Source: Akkermansia sp.
Lineage (GTDB): Bacteria > Verrucomicrobiota > Verrucomicrobiia > Verrucomicrobiales > Akkermansiaceae
Assembly (NCBI GenBank): GCA_017558555.1
Contig: JAFYUJ010000029.1
Coordinates: 1-58,031 of the forward strand
Reading direction: 5' to 3'
DNA length: 58,031 nucleotides
Below are positions 1 through 8,355 of this stretch, in pieces (positions within the stretch are counted from its first letter, which is position 1; each line of letters starts with the position of its first letter). Below the pieces are notes generated by a model. The model made no database searches. It was not told where the DNA came from and saw only the letters and a program-made list of their open reading frames with translations. Made by a program: the position numbers and the translations under genes.

Positions 1-132
1 AAAAACGAAAAACACGCTTATTCCACGTTCCTCGCTTCCGCTCCGGGCTAACGCCCTCCGCTATGTTGCTGCCGCCCTCCGCAGTGTCGCAGTCGCGACA
101 CCGTTACGGGCTCCCATTCATTTTTCTCACCC
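1..132. other. Non-coding contig edge with small hairpins
   Basis: No coding sequence is seen. The stretch is C/G-rich with several short self-complementary pieces, for example GTGTCGCAGTCGCGACAC near 92-109. It abuts the palindromic repeat at 133-289 and is probably part of the same or a neighbouring intergenic repeat cluster. Confidence 0.4.
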
Positions 133-289
133 TACCCGGGGCTTACGCCCCGGGCTACTTTCTGTCGCCCGTTTCACGGGCTCAAGGCTTGCCGCGCCTG
201 CGGCGCAGGGAACTTTCCAAATGTGCAATTTGAAATGCTAAAATTTGAAATCCGTTGTCGCGCATCCGGCGCGACAAATCCCCATTTGT
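133..289 (+). repeat. Composite palindromic intergenic repeat, left copy
   Basis: Four hairpins lie in series: CCCGGGGC/GCCCCGGG, GCCCG/CGGGC, GCCGCGCC followed by GGCGC, and TGTCGCGC/GCGCGACA. The same order of blocks, including the shared words TTTCCAAATGTGCAATT and AAAATTTGAAATC, occurs on the opposite strand at 57842-58031. This copy lacks roughly 35 nt found in the middle of the other. It is non-coding. Being at both contig ends suggests a multi-copy genomic element. Confidence 0.8.
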
Positions 290-361
290 AGGCCTAAGGG
301 GATATTTCTGCACATTCCTTTGATGGCGCAGGCATTTATCTTCTCGTCTCTGCAAAAAAAA

Positions 362-387
362 TCCCGCGCCGGGGAAGGGGCGCGGGA
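362..387 (-). terminator. Rho-independent terminator of the cytochrome c peroxidase gene
   Basis: A 9-bp GC stem (TCCCGCGCC/GGCGCGGGA, 8-nt loop) sits just downstream of the stop codon at 412. On the minus strand it is followed by a run of eight T (A run at 354-361). Confidence 0.9.
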
Positions 388-411
388 GGGTAAGAAAGGT
401 GGCCGCTTGGC

Positions 412-1830
412 TCAGGGCTTGACGTCCTCGGGGGTGAGGGCATCAAGGCTCTTGCCATTGAGCTTGCCGGTTTGGCTGCGGAGGAAAGCGGTGATGTTGT
501 TCACCTCTTCCGGGGTATCAATACCCTTGCCCTGGGTCTTAATCATGATGCGGACGGCGTCTTCCAGCTTATCCACCGAGCCGGTGTGGAAGTAGGGCGC
601 CGTGAGGGCGACATTGCGCAGATTGGGCACACGGAACATGTCCTTGTGCTCGGGCTTCTTGGTGAAGTCGGCCAGACCGTATGCTCCTTCTATGTACTTG
701 GAGGGGGCCGCCAGTCTGCGCAAATCAGCATAGGTGTTGATGTATTCGAAGCTCTGGCCACCCAGCGTGGGGCCGGAGTGGCATGTGGCGCAGCCCTGTT
801 GCTCGTATGCAAGCTTGCCGGCGGCAGCTTCGGGGCTCAAGGCCTGCTGCTGGCCGTTCTGATAGGCATCGAATGCCGAATCGGGCGTGCGCAATGTTTT
901 TTCGTAGGCCGCTATGGCTTCGGTGATAGTATCAGCCGTGATGCCCTTGTCCCCAAATGCTGCGGCAAACAGCGGAGGAAGCTCCGGACTCTGCGCCAAC
1001 TTGTAGGCAATCTTGTTCCAGTCGGAGGGGTGGGCATAGCCCATTTCCACGGGATTCAGGGGCGGCCCACCGGCTTGCTCTTTCAAATCAGCAGCGCGGC
1101 CATCCCAGAACTGGCGGATATTGGTCTCGGCATTGTACACGGTGGGGGCGTTCACGCCTCCCAGCTGCGGCTTGCCATCGGCTCCCGGTACACCCTCGGA
1201 CTTGGACAGGTTGTCGGTGCCGCCTTTGGTCAAATCATGGCAGGAGGCACAGGACACGGTATTGGTGGTGGAGAGGCGCGGGTCGTTGTAGAGCAACTTG
1301 CCCAGCTGAATCTTGGCTGCTTCCTGGGGGGTGGTGGGGGCCGGTGCCGGGGTGATGGTGCCGTAGCGCGCTGCGTGGGCGGCTTCCTCGCTGTATTGGG
1401 TGCGCAGGAGCTTGGCATCAGCATCGGTCAGCCCGGTGCCCGGGTGCATGACTCGGTAAATCATGGGGGGCATGTGGCGACGAGTCAGTACCTGGTCCAT
1501 TTTCAGCAAGTCTACAGAGGCGTTGCGCACGTCGGCATCCGGGGTCAGGGTAAAGGCGCGTTGCCCGGCTTCCACATCGCGCTTCATCATCCCCAGCGAA
1601 AGGATATTGAGCAGCGGGTTGTAGGTATCAGTTGTTGCGCCATGGCATGCTGCGCATTTGAATTGCAGGGTGGCATCCAGTTGTGCCTTGGCCTCGGGGG
1701 AACCTGCGGGAAACTCTGCCTGCGTGGTCATGGCAGCAGATAAGTGCAGGGCACCCAGCACGGCGCCCGCTATCACGGCTCCTGCGGCACCTGCTCCCAC
1801 GGCATATTTGGTGAGTGTGTTCATCTTCAT
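412..1830 (-). CDS. Secreted or membrane-anchored triheme cytochrome c peroxidase-like protein
   Basis: Member of the di-heme cytochrome c peroxidase/MauG superfamily, which reduces H2O2 or oxidises substrates in the periplasm. Three CxxCH heme sites are visible: CAACH (C59-H63) in an N-terminal heme domain, CASCH (C194-H198) and CATCH (C347-H351). The classic enzyme has only two, so an extra electron-entry domain is fused at the front. A hydrophobic stretch after MKMNTLTKYAV acts as signal peptide or anchor. I chose the ATG at 1830 because a longer reading from 1857 would begin directly on a -10 box (TAGACT, 1858-1863). It has its own terminator. Substrate and electron donor are unknown. Confidence 0.88.
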   Translation of the reverse strand: MKMNTLTKYAVGAGAAGAVIAGAVLGALHLSAAMTTQAEFPAGSPEAKAQLDATLQFKCAACHGATTDTYNPLLNILSLGMMKRDVEAGQRAFTLTPDADVRNASVDLLKMDQVLTRRHMPPMIYRVMHPGTGLTDADAKLLRTQYSEEAAHAARYGTITPAPAPTTPQEAAKIQLGKLLYNDPRLSTTNTVSCASCHDLTKGGTDNLSKSEGVPGADGKPQLGGVNAPTVYNAETNIRQFWDGRAADLKEQAGGPPLNPVEMGYAHPSDWNKIAYKLAQSPELPPLFAAAFGDKGITADTITEAIAAYEKTLRTPDSAFDAYQNGQQQALSPEAAAGKLAYEQQGCATCHSGPTLGGQSFEYINTYADLRRLAAPSKYIEGAYGLADFTKKPEHKDMFRVPNLRNVALTAPYFHTGSVDKLEDAVRIMIKTQGKGIDTPEEVNNITAFLRSQTGKLNGKSLDALTPEDVKP

Positions 1831-1857
1831 GTGTGTTGGAAAGCGCGTTACTTGCAT

Positions 1858-1885
1858 AGTCTATCATTTTGCTCTGCTTATGCAA
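1858..1885 (-). promoter_or_regulatory. Promoter of the cytochrome c peroxidase gene
   Basis: -35 TTGCAT (1880-1885), 16-nt spacer, -10 TAGACT (1858-1863) on the minus strand. The -10 touches the upstream-most ATG at 1857, so the start at 1830 (or 1824) is favoured. Confidence 0.55.
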
Positions 1886-1942
1886 GAAGAAAGAATGGAA
1901 ACAGACCCATCACGGCGAAGGAGCTTGCCGAAAGGGGTGGCC

Positions 1943-2518
1943 TTACTTCAATCTGTAATGTCCGGTGAGGGGGAAGGCAAAGAGGGCATCTTCTTCTTCG
2001 GTGCCGGCGCCGATGTTGTGGATGATGAGCGGGGTGCCGTCTTCGGCGCAGCGGTCGCTCACAATCATGATGTGGGGCAGGGAACCGGCGACGGTGCAGG
2101 TGACCAAATCGCCCGGGTGGTAATCTGCGGCGCGCCGGGTGAGGGGCAGCTCCCACCCGCGGCGCTTGAAATAGGTGCGCAGGTTGTGTACGCGGCGGTG
2201 GTCGATATTCTTATCCGGTTTGGTGAGTCCCCAATTGCGGGGGTAGGCCGCGAAGGCTTTTTTCATGTCCTCGTGCACGGCCTTTTGCAAATCGATGCCG
2301 ATGCCACGCAGAGCGCGGATGACGACATCTGTACAAACGCCGCGGTCTTGCGCCACATCGCCGCCCGGGTAGCGCAGCACCACGTAGGCGGGGTCATATT
2401 CGGTGGTGACACCAATCTGTCTGCGAGCCAGCTCAGGCAAGCGCTCATCTGCCTGCACCATGGGGGCGCAGAGAAACAATAAGCCGGAGCAAAGGCTACG
2501 CAGGGCAGAGGGGTGCAT
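1943..2518 (-). CDS. DUF1287 family secreted protein
   Basis: About 190 aa with an N-terminal signal peptide (hydrophobic core LCSGLLFLCAPMVQA). It has the DUF1287 hallmarks GVCTDVVIRALR, NIDHRRVHNL and a C-terminal block with HIMIVSD and HNIGAG. The family is thought to adopt an NlpC/P60-like cysteine-protease fold. The Cys in GVCTD and the His in PHIMIVSD would be the catalytic pair, but no substrate is established. It follows the SGNH esterase by 15 nt on the same strand, so the two are probably cotranscribed and may act on the envelope together. Confidence 0.85.
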   Translation of the reverse strand: MHPSALRSLCSGLLFLCAPMVQADERLPELARRQIGVTTEYDPAYVVLRYPGGDVAQDRGVCTDVVIRALRGIGIDLQKAVHEDMKKAFAAYPRNWGLTKPDKNIDHRRVHNLRTYFKRRGWELPLTRRAADYHPGDLVTCTVAGSLPHIMIVSDRCAEDGTPLIIHNIGAGTEEEDALFAFPLTGHYRLK

Positions 2519-2533
2519 GGTTTGAGCGGAAGA

Positions 2534-3553
2534 TTATTTCTTGCTCTTCAGATGGTAAGGCTTGGCCAGCCAATCGTAGGTGATTAGGGCCAGCTTGGCG
2601 GCACCTTCCGGGGTGGGGTGCAGGCCGTCTACCTTGTACAGCTCGGGTTCTTTGGCCATGGCGGTGTAGGCATCCATGGTGGGGCAGTTGTATTTGCGAG
2701 CCAGCTTGGCGATGATTTTTTCCATGGCGGGGCGGTTGGCGGCTGAGCCATTATCGCGCGTGGAGAAGTTGTAGCCCTTGAACACGTTGCCGGGGTAGGT
2801 CTTCTTGCCGGGGGGGCCACGGAAATCCGGGCCCAGCTTGCCCCACAGCACCACGGTGGCTTTTTGCGGCCCCTGGAAGGCCTCAATCAGCGTGGCGAAA
2901 TCTTCTTCACTGGCTTTGGGGTTCCACCAGCTGTTGCTGGTATCGTTGATGCCAAGGTTGCAGATATACACATCAGCCTTGAAGTCCAGCGCCTGGGTGT
3001 ATTCTACCTGCTCGCCGTACCAGCGACCGGGTTGGCATTTGCCGGCCGTCTTGCCGGAGTTGCCGAAACGGCCTACCTGGAAACGCTCGCCCAGCAAGCG
3101 GCCCAGGGTCTCGGGGTAGCGCTTTTGGGTGTCGCGGATGCCGTAGCCAAAGGTGATGCTATCACCCACGCAGGCGATGACTACTTTGCCCACGGCGGGG
3201 TATTGGCCCAAGGGGACGGCTTTGAACTCGATACTGCCGGTGTAGGACTGCACCGGGGTGCTGCCGGTATAGCGCCACACCACATTGGCTTTCTGCTCGG
3301 CGGCAGTGGCGTAGCTCTCGTAGCTCAGCGTTACGGTGTTGCCGTTGATGGTGGCGGTGGCGGGGGTGAATCGCCCGTAGCGTTTATCTGCCACTTCAAA
3401 GCTTTGCAGAGCAGCGGCATCGCCGGGTAGAGATTCATCAAAGGTGATGGTGATTTGCTTGTCTCCTGTGGTGGAATCTACCACACTCAGGGCCATCAGG
3501 GGCGAGCAAAGGCACCCTGTCAACACAATGCTGGTGAGAAAGGTTTTCAACAT
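2534..3553 (-). CDS. SGNH/GDSL-family esterase, probable lipoprotein
   Basis: The N-terminus MLKTFLTSIVLTGC resembles a lipoprotein signal, with lipobox LTGC. Residues about 20-115 are beta-rich and resemble an accessory domain seen in front of sialate O-acetylesterase-type enzymes. The catalytic SGNH domain starts at VIACVGDSITFGYG (nucleophile S132), followed by a Gly-containing block, CNLGIND (block III Asn) and DGLHPTPEG (Asp and His). Likely removes acyl groups from glycans or other extracytoplasmic substrates. Such esterases help strip O-acetyl groups from host sialic acids, but that use here is only an inference. Confidence 0.85.
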   Translation of the reverse strand: MLKTFLTSIVLTGCLCSPLMALSVVDSTTGDKQITITFDESLPGDAAALQSFEVADKRYGRFTPATATINGNTVTLSYESYATAAEQKANVVWRYTGSTPVQSYTGSIEFKAVPLGQYPAVGKVVIACVGDSITFGYGIRDTQKRYPETLGRLLGERFQVGRFGNSGKTAGKCQPGRWYGEQVEYTQALDFKADVYICNLGINDTSNSWWNPKASEEDFATLIEAFQGPQKATVVLWGKLGPDFRGPPGKKTYPGNVFKGYNFSTRDNGSAANRPAMEKIIAKLARKYNCPTMDAYTAMAKEPELYKVDGLHPTPEGAAKLALITYDWLAKPYHLKSKK

Positions 3554-3657
3554 GCTGTTTTTCTACCATAAACGGGCGCCTATGAAAAGAAAAATTGGTG
3601 TTCGCCGAGCTTCTTTTCCGGAGCATGCTCGCACTATCCCGATGCTGTGTTCTTGGC

Positions 3658-4725
3658 TTACAGAGCGGCATCGGCCTCGGCCAGTTCAATGTCTTTGCTG
3701 ATGAGGCCTCGCTCACAGGCGATGCGCAGCAAGCGGTCTTCAACATCGGGTGGAGGCAGGAGACAGCCATGCGGCAAATCGGCCGTGAGCAATTCGACCG
3801 CACAGGCATTGTGCAGTGCCATGGTTGTTTCAATAAAACGCATGGCTGTGGGCTCTTTCAGCATGAAATTGAGCGGGCGTTTGTGGTTGAGAACACGTTT
3901 TTCCGGGATTTCCGGGCCGTATTCATCCTCCACCCCCAGGGTGGCCAATAGCACGTCCGATGCCAGCAATTTGGCCACGGGCAAGCGGCGCCTCAGTGCG
4001 CTGATGCGCCCGGTCACGCTTACCACGCACCATGACTGTAATACCGCCTGAGCCATGGCTTCGGCATCCTGGATGGGCACAAAGTTTACCCCCGGTGGCA
4101 GGACTCCTGATTTGTCCTCGATATCAGCCACCGTGACGCGCATGCCATATTGGCGGGCATAGTGTACCACGCCGCGTCCTACTTTGCCGTAGCCAATGAC
4201 GACTAAATGTTTGCCTGCGAAGCCGGAATAGCCCAGGTGTTGCAGGGCTCGGAAAAAGCTCTCTCCGGTACCAAGGAGGGTCTCGATGTGTTTGATACGC
4301 CCGGCATCTGCCAGAAACACCGGGAAGCCGGCGCGCTCGTAGCGGTTGACTCCGGTGCGGGTCAGCTCGCAGCTGCCCAGTGCGGGGCGCAGGCGGCTGT
4401 TATCCCCGGCACAGTCCAGCACGATGTCGAAAGCCGTGTCGGTGGCAGATGCCTTTTGAATCCCGAATTGCTCCAACAGCGCCAGTACCTGCGCATCGGC
4501 GGGCAGGGAGGTGCGCTCCGGTACGCACACCGTAGCACCGGCGGCCAGCAGAGCCATGAACTTGCCCAGTGTATTTCGGAATAATGGTGTGCCATCCAGC
4601 ACGCGCAGCCCCTCCAACGGACGGGTAACGGCCCATTCCTCTGCCTGGGCCAGCAGGGAGGGCCACTCCTGCGCAGGATAATATGAGAGTAAATACTCGC
4701 GAATGGCAACGGCGTGCTTGTTCAT
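3658..4725 (-). CDS. S-adenosylhomocysteine hydrolase-like NAD-binding protein
   Basis: 355 aa, shorter than true AhcY (about 430-490 aa). The second half has a Rossmann motif VVIGYGKVGRG (G178-x-G180-x-x-G183), then VTVADIE and VEDEYGPEI, laid out like the NAD domain of SAH hydrolase or IlvC/SerA-type dehydrogenases. The N-terminal half (VLDGTPLFRNTLGKFMALLAAGATV) resembles the substrate domain of SAH hydrolases but is trimmed. Whether it cleaves SAH is uncertain. An MTA/SAH deaminase lies far away at 55739. Upstream -10 TATACT (minus strand, near 4751-4756) and CGGAAG before the ATG give a conventional leader. Confidence 0.6.
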   Translation of the reverse strand: MNKHAVAIREYLLSYYPAQEWPSLLAQAEEWAVTRPLEGLRVLDGTPLFRNTLGKFMALLAAGATVCVPERTSLPADAQVLALLEQFGIQKASATDTAFDIVLDCAGDNSRLRPALGSCELTRTGVNRYERAGFPVFLADAGRIKHIETLLGTGESFFRALQHLGYSGFAGKHLVVIGYGKVGRGVVHYARQYGMRVTVADIEDKSGVLPPGVNFVPIQDAEAMAQAVLQSWCVVSVTGRISALRRRLPVAKLLASDVLLATLGVEDEYGPEIPEKRVLNHKRPLNFMLKEPTAMRFIETTMALHNACAVELLTADLPHGCLLPPPDVEDRLLRIACERGLISKDIELAEADAAL

Positions 4726-4811
4726 GGTGTCTTCCGTATTTCAAGAGCAGTATACTCCTTCCCGGCCTCTTGTCAAAGACAAATCAGGCTTTGTATGCCA
4801 CAAAGAAAACC

Positions 4812-4837
4812 GCCCCGATTGCGTGTGCAACCGGGGC
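4812..4837 (-). terminator. Terminator after rplS
   Basis: An 11-bp stem (GCCCCGATTGC with GCAACCGGGGC, one G-T pair, GTGT loop) lies downstream of the L19 stop codon. A T-rich tract follows on the minus strand (4803-4810). Confidence 0.85.
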
Positions 4838-4889
4838 AGTTCATAGAAAAGAGGTTGATTTACCCGCTAGAGCGCGGATGTGCGACAAC

Positions 4890-5234
4890 TTAGCGAATGG
4901 TCTTGACCGTCACAGCTTCCTTACCAACGCGGGTGCGCAGGTAGTTCAGCTTGGCGCGGCGAACCTTACCGCGGGTCACGACTTCAATCTTGGCAATCTT
5001 GGGGGTGTGCAGGGGGAAGGAGCGTTCCACGCCTTCGCCGTATGCAATCTTACGAACAGTGAAAGCTTCGTTCACGCCGGAACCACGCTTGCCAATGACG
5101 ATGCCCTGGAAAATCTGTACGCGTTCCTTGCCGCCTTCGATCACGCGGCAGTGTACCTTCACGGTGTCGCCCACGTTGAAGGGAGTTACATTGTCCTTCA
5201 GCTGTTCTTTTTCGATGGTATCGAGAATGTTCAT
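4890..5234 (-). CDS. rplS: Ribosomal protein L19
   Basis: 114 aa, the usual length of L19, a 50S subunit protein at the 30S-50S interface. Conserved segments are visible: [46 protein letters not shown] and KLNYLR near the C-terminus. A strong SD (AGAAGGAGA) precedes the ATG. It is monocistronic here, with its own promoter, leader and terminator. The usual rimM/trmD neighbours are absent. Confidence 0.97.
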   Translation of the reverse strand: MNILDTIEKEQLKDNVTPFNVGDTVKVHCRVIEGGKERVQIFQGIVIGKRGSGVNEAFTVRKIAYGEGVERSFPLHTPKIAKIEVVTRGKVRRAKLNYLRTRVGKEAVTVKTIR

Positions 5235-5347
5235 CTTGTCTCCTTCTGTTTGGTAAATGGTTTAGTGGCCTTTCGGCTCGGTGTACACGATGAGCCTTCC
5301 GGCTCCGGCGGGTGCGTCAGTCTACACGATTTTTATGTTCTTGGCAA
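5235..5347 (-). promoter_or_regulatory. rplS promoter and structured 5' leader
   Basis: -35 TTGCCA (5342-5347), 17-nt spacer, -10 TAGACT (5319-5324), giving a transcript starting near 5312 and a leader of roughly 78 nt. The leader holds a small hairpin GAGCC-GGAA-GGCTC and the near-repeat GAGCCGAAAGGC. L19 mRNAs in several phyla carry autoregulatory leaders, and this one could serve that role. No known consensus was matched. Confidence 0.6.
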
Positions 5348-5401
5348 TCCAAATTTGTGATTTAATGCAATTTTTTTGCAAAAAGAGCATGCTAAAGGGG
5401 T

Positions 5402-6529
5402 TTAGCGACTCAAAATTCGGGTGTCGATATCGTTGCCAAATCGGCGGCGGCGGTCATCCATGAGGGCATTCCAGCCGGCATCCTGCACTTCTGTGATGTT
5501 GATGCGGTCACCCTGTGCGTTGGTGCGGATGAAGAGAACAGCCGTGCGTCCGCGGGTGTCTGTCACCGTCAGAAAGCGAGTGCGGCTTTCAAATGCATCA
5601 TCTACCGAGGCAAGGGGGCGGTCGCTTTCATCGCGCAGGCTGTTTCTGTAGTGTTTATTGACTTTATCCAGCTGGAGCCACTCTTCGGCCTGCTTGCGGT
5701 CGAACCCGGCAAAGGCTTCGTGGTCGGAGATGTATTTCATCACACGATAGGCGGCATGCACCGCGGGAGTGGTTGCTTTGCCGCAAGGATGCGTATCATA
5801 CATGCGCGACAGGTCTCTCTGCAGGGCCTGTTGTTCATCTGGTTGCGGGTAGAATAAGAACCACCCGCAGAGCAATACCCCGGCGGCGGTATAGAGGGCT
5901 GTGTGCACGCGATGGCGGAAGACTAAGCGGCGCATGAAGATACCAAAGCGTTCAATCAATCCGTGGTCTGCATCTCCAAAAAGGAAGCGCGGCTTCACGC
6001 GTACCGGGGCGGCTGCAATTTCTCGTACCGTGCGGGCGTTGCTGGGGTCTAATACGGCAGCATCCACGGAGTTCAGCTCCGAATCATCTGCGCGCTCGGG
6101 GCCTTTATAAAGGAATGAGAGCAAAACACCTCGGAAGAGGATGCTGCCAAAGGTGATGACGGCAAACCAACCCAACCCGGCAGATAATTTGCCATCCTCA
6201 TACGAAAAGGTGGGATGCATCAGCTCCGGGTATTGAGCTTCCAGCACCGGCCAGGCGATGAGCCCTGCCAGCAGTACGGTAAATTGGGCGCTGAACCACA
6301 CCAGGTTTCGTTTTGGCCCCATTACGTCAAAAAATTCCATGAGCAGCAGCGGTGCTACCCACAGCCAAGGCTTGATATCCATGGCGGTGATACCGCTCAT
6401 GTATTCATATCTGGGGTCTTCCGGGATGATGCTGTCCGGGAAGGATAGCACATAAAGCAATACAAGAGCCGCGGCAAGCGTCAATACGATACGCAGCGCA
6501 ATGAATATCTTTCGGAGCATGGTGCCCAT
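5402..6529 (-). CDS. Uncharacterised multi-pass membrane protein with C-terminal soluble domain
   Basis: About 375 aa. Membrane segments fall near the start (LRIVLTLAAALVLLYVL), at PWLWVAPLLLMEF, at FTVLLAGLIAWPVL, at WFAVITFGSILFRGVLL and in the middle (TALYTAAGVLLCGWFLF). The last 140 residues are soluble with a beta-rich end (RFLTVTDTRGRTAVLFIRT). I prefer the ATG at 6529, which has GGAG seven bases upstream. A TTG at 6556 would overlap the preceding stop. It is the last gene of the five-gene operon starting at 9636. No family recognised. Confidence 0.75.
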   Translation of the reverse strand: MGTMLRKIFIALRIVLTLAAALVLLYVLSFPDSIIPEDPRYEYMSGITAMDIKPWLWVAPLLLMEFFDVMGPKRNLVWFSAQFTVLLAGLIAWPVLEAQYPELMHPTFSYEDGKLSAGLGWFAVITFGSILFRGVLLSFLYKGPERADDSELNSVDAAVLDPSNARTVREIAAAPVRVKPRFLFGDADHGLIERFGIFMRRLVFRHRVHTALYTAAGVLLCGWFLFYPQPDEQQALQRDLSRMYDTHPCGKATTPAVHAAYRVMKYISDHEAFAGFDRKQAEEWLQLDKVNKHYRNSLRDESDRPLASVDDAFESRTRFLTVTDTRGRTAVLFIRTNAQGDRINITEVQDAGWNALMDDRRRRFGNDIDTRILSR

Positions 6530-6552
6530 TGTAGTCTCCGGGCGTTCAGCTG

Positions 6553-7734
6553 TCAAGGGTTGCTTTTGTCAAGCCCGGTGTGCTTGGCCTCATTTTTCCG
6601 GCGTTGTTTTGCAAGGGTAATAGCTGCCACCAGCCGGCGGCGGCGTTGATACAACCGGCAGGCCAACCATGCAAAAAAAGCTCCCAGGAGAATCAGAATG
6701 ATTCCACCCCCCGGCATGCTGCCTCCTTGCCCAAAGGCCACCCCCAGGGCTGCAAAGAACGCCAACGCGCTGCCGGCCACGATGAAATAGTGGCTTTGAT
6801 AGGCTGCGCCGTAGCGCATCATGCATACGGCATACGCGAACAAGAGAATGACAGCCGGTATCATCGGCAAAACCTGGCTTGCCCAAAGCCCCACCGGTAC
6901 AACGATGTACATGGATGCCAGCATGGACAGAAAACTCCAGGAGATGGAGGACTTGCCCCGATGGGCTGCCAGCATGCGATGAACAACACAAAAAAGACCC
7001 ACCGGTACCAGCCAAAGAATGGCCACCCATCCCCAATGCTGCCACTCTGTGCCGGGCTGAGCAGGGAGATATAACATCACCCCTTGCAGGCAGAATAAGA
7101 ATAGGCTGAACATCAGAGGCCCCAGAAAAGCATACGGAGTATATACGGTCAGGCGGGTTAATCCGCACAAAAAGCCCCCCAGCCCCCATAGGCACAGCAT
7201 CGCAATGCCCCCCGCCCACAAAAGCATGCCGGGGGGAAGGGCTCCGCCATCAGTCATGCCATACCACAACACCCCCAACTCTGCGATAGAGGTGACTGCC
7301 AGCATCACCACCGATGTGCGATTCGGGAAAACAACGGCAAGCAACAGAGCCCCTGTTCCAAATAGTACACCGGGTAGCCAATCCGGCGTTGTCGGGACAA
7401 TACATTTCCACAGCAGCAGGGCCGCGAGCCATGTGATGCATGCAAATGCCCCCACCACCTCTGCGGAGCGAATACCCTTACGCGCCGCGATGCCATAGCC
7501 ACCCCACATCAATACCACCGGCGTTATCATGGCCGCCACGCGTACACCCAGATGCAGCTTATCCCACCATTGCAGCAGCAATACACCTGTGCCTACCAGT
7601 AACAGCACAAGAGATAATCCACCCAATGACCACACCAACGCCCGCGGTATGGAAGCTACCACCACCGCATCCTCTGTCTTGTGGGGTGGTATACAAGTGT
7701 TGGCTGGTTGCGGTGCTGGTGTGGCTTCACTCAT
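6553..7734 (-). CDS. DUF2157-like multi-pass membrane protein
   Basis: 393 aa with about ten to twelve hydrophobic helices and a short cytoplasmic N-terminus of about 30 residues. The Pro-rich tail-in, followed by regular helices of the type SLVLLLVGTGVLLLQWW and VAAMITPVVLMWGGYG, resembles DUF2157 proteins, often found with GDYXXLXY-type partners in bacterial envelope operons. It ends in a basic tail (RLYQRRRRLVAAITLAKQRR). It lies 14 nt downstream of the Lys-rich lipoprotein and is followed closely by another membrane protein. Function unknown for the family. Confidence 0.7.
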   Translation of the reverse strand: MSEATPAPQPANTCIPPHKTEDAVVVASIPRALVWSLGGLSLVLLLVGTGVLLLQWWDKLHLGVRVAAMITPVVLMWGGYGIAARKGIRSAEVVGAFACITWLAALLLWKCIVPTTPDWLPGVLFGTGALLLAVVFPNRTSVVMLAVTSIAELGVLWYGMTDGGALPPGMLLWAGGIAMLCLWGLGGFLCGLTRLTVYTPYAFLGPLMFSLFLFCLQGVMLYLPAQPGTEWQHWGWVAILWLVPVGLFCVVHRMLAAHRGKSSISWSFLSMLASMYIVVPVGLWASQVLPMIPAVILLFAYAVCMMRYGAAYQSHYFIVAGSALAFFAALGVAFGQGGSMPGGGIILILLGAFFAWLACRLYQRRRRLVAAITLAKQRRKNEAKHTGLDKSNP

Positions 7735-7748
7735 AAAGATTCAGATTC

Positions 7749-8177
7749 TTAACGGCGACGCTTCGTTGATTTGGCTTTCGCCTTTTTCTTGGCGGGCTTG
7801 CTCTTTTTGGAGGATGCGGTCTTGCCTTTTGATTTGGCTTTCCCCTTGCTCGGGGTAGCCTTTCCTCTGCCACGAGAGTCCTTACCCCGGCGAGCTGTTG
7901 TCTTTTTCGGCCGGGCTTCGGCTTGTCGGGGTACGTACTTGGGCACCGGGGTGCGGGCCGTGCGAGTGGCTGCCATGAAGGCCTCGCGCTGGTCTCGCAG
8001 TGAATAATTGGAACCCTGCTGCGAGCGGAAATAAGCTCTGTATGCCGGGTCGACCTGGTTGATGTTCACCACAGCATCCGGATACGAACGCCATGCTGCA
8101 CTGCCATCATTCTGGGAGCATGCCACCAACAACAAGCCCAGTACCAACGTCAACAAGTATTGCAACTTCCCTGTCAT
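7749..8177 (-). CDS. Lysine/arginine-rich lipoprotein
   Basis: A short signal peptide ends in a clear lipobox (LLVACS), so the mature protein should be lipid-anchored. A small N-terminal part (residues about 25-80) is followed by a 55-residue tail made almost only of Lys, Arg, Ser, Ala and Gly. The tail is strongly basic and probably disordered. It could bind peptidoglycan, LPS or nucleic acid electrostatically. I use the ATG at 8177, since a TTG at 8183 is the only upstream alternative. It sits 10 nt after the 47-aa lipoprotein in the same operon. Confidence 0.75.
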   Translation of the reverse strand: MTGKLQYLLTLVLGLLLVACSQNDGSAAWRSYPDAVVNINQVDPAYRAYFRSQQGSNYSLRDQREAFMAATRTARTPVPKYVPRQAEARPKKTTARRGKDSRGRGKATPSKGKAKSKGKTASSKKSKPAKKKAKAKSTKRRR

Positions 8178-8187
8178 CTTCAATCTA

Positions 8188-8331
8188 TCAGGGGCAAACA
8201 GCCTTCAGAATATTCAGGGGAAGCTGTATCAGATAATTCAAGATACCGCCAATCATGCCACAGGAGGTCAGGCATACCGCACATGCCACCAAGCCCATGA
8301 TTCTGAAACTTGCTTTTACTATTGTATACAT
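8188..8331 (-). CDS. Very small lipoprotein (47 aa)
   Basis: A short reading frame fills the 172-nt gap between the TonB-like gene and the Lys-rich lipoprotein. It starts MYTIVKASFRIMGLVACAV and has a lipobox LTSC followed by GMIGGILNYLIQLPLNILK, an amphipathic helix. Like the entericidin and Lpp-like class of peptides, it could insert in a membrane leaflet. It lies 24 nt after the preceding stop, with a weak AAAGAA in the SD position. Placement, frame length and lipobox support a real gene. No homolog recognised. Confidence 0.65.
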   Translation of the reverse strand: MYTIVKASFRIMGLVACAVCLTSCGMIGGILNYLIQLPLNILKAVCP

Positions 8332-8355
8332 TTCTTTCGGTCTTTTATCTATTCA

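Noticed and set aside
472..1743. 423-aa plus-strand frame over the cytochrome gene
   Set aside because: It has no recognisable motifs and lies entirely opposite a gene with three CxxCH sites.
3658..4725. True adenosylhomocysteinase
   Set aside because: Too short and N-terminal domain trimmed; only a SAHH-like call is supported.
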